Assembly: GCA_030609125.1 (NCBI GenBank)
Contig: JAUWCW010000164.1
Coordinates: 1 to 5,328, forward strand
Length of the DNA stretch: 5,328 nucleotides
From: Candidatus Rokuibacteriota bacterium
GTDB lineage: Bacteria; JAUVQV01
Reading direction: 5' to 3'
Part shown: in pieces, positions 5,198 to 5,328 of the stretch
Layout of the letters: each line of letters opens with the position of its first letter
How positions within the stretch are numbered: the first letter of the stretch is position 1
Program-made: the position numbers and the translations under genes
Notes under the pieces: model-generated
Told to the model about the DNA's origin: nothing
What the model saw: only the letters and a program-made list of their open reading frames with translations
Database searches by the model: none

Positions 5198-5328
5198 CGT
5201 CCAGGTCTTCCCCGTCAGCATCGAGATCCGCCTCCCGGAAGCAGTTTCGTGAAATGCCCGGTGTTTGCTGAAGGGAAAGATCTCTTGTGAGAATGTGCCT
5301 TTAAAACCCGACGTCCGGCATAAGCGGC

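Noticed and set aside
5109-5300. Minus-strand frame whose TGA overlaps the barrel gene's ATG (ATGA) and which contains a D-x-D-x-D-G-like acidic run
   Set aside because: The 63 codons after the upstream TAA contain no ATG, GTG or TTG start, and the acidic run is too short and irregular to be a calcium-binding loop.

Overview
The window is GC-rich, densely coded DNA from a Gram-negative bacterium. An Omp85-type outer-membrane barrel, a second putative outer-membrane barrel, a lipoprotein-like signal and a periplasmic-N-domain MscS channel all imply a diderm envelope. Base composition and the style of the proteins resemble Desulfuromonas/Geobacter-like (former deltaproteobacterial) genomes, but this is an impression and no marker gene is present.

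Layout. (1) Positions 1-1216, minus strand: 5' part of a BamA/TamA-family (Omp85) gene, cut by the window edge. It has a signal peptide, one POTRA domain and a barrel carrying the V-R-G-W signature. (2) Positions 1279-2184, minus strand, 62 nt upstream of the Omp85 gene and probably co-transcribed with it: a caspase-like (peptidase C14) protein with an export signal. The catalytic His is present, but the catalytic Cys is replaced by Ser. (3) Positions 2185-2393: a divergent control region with two promoters, each with a perfect TTGACA -35 box, separated by a tandem 12-bp repeat and a small inverted repeat. (4) Positions 2394-3971, plus strand: an MscS-family mechanosensitive channel with signal peptide, periplasmic domain, several membrane segments and an MscS core. 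An in-frame TAG interrupts it 36 codons before the natural-looking end at 4079. (5) Positions 4087-5112, minus strand, convergent with the channel gene: a secreted, probably outer-membrane beta-barrel protein of no family I can name. (6) Positions 5113-5328: leader of that gene, with a small inverted repeat and no gene that I can support. No gene-free stretch exceeds 300 bases. I see no tRNA, rRNA, mobile element or CRISPR array.

How it may work together. All four products are envelope proteins. The pseudo-caspase and single-POTRA Omp85 protein look like a two-gene operon, facing a mechanosensitive channel across a shared control region. The most notable points are the Cys-to-Ser change in an otherwise well-kept caspase fold, the amber codon inside a conserved MscS C-terminus, and the likely leaderless start of the channel gene. 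A joint role in envelope stress or surface export is inference only.
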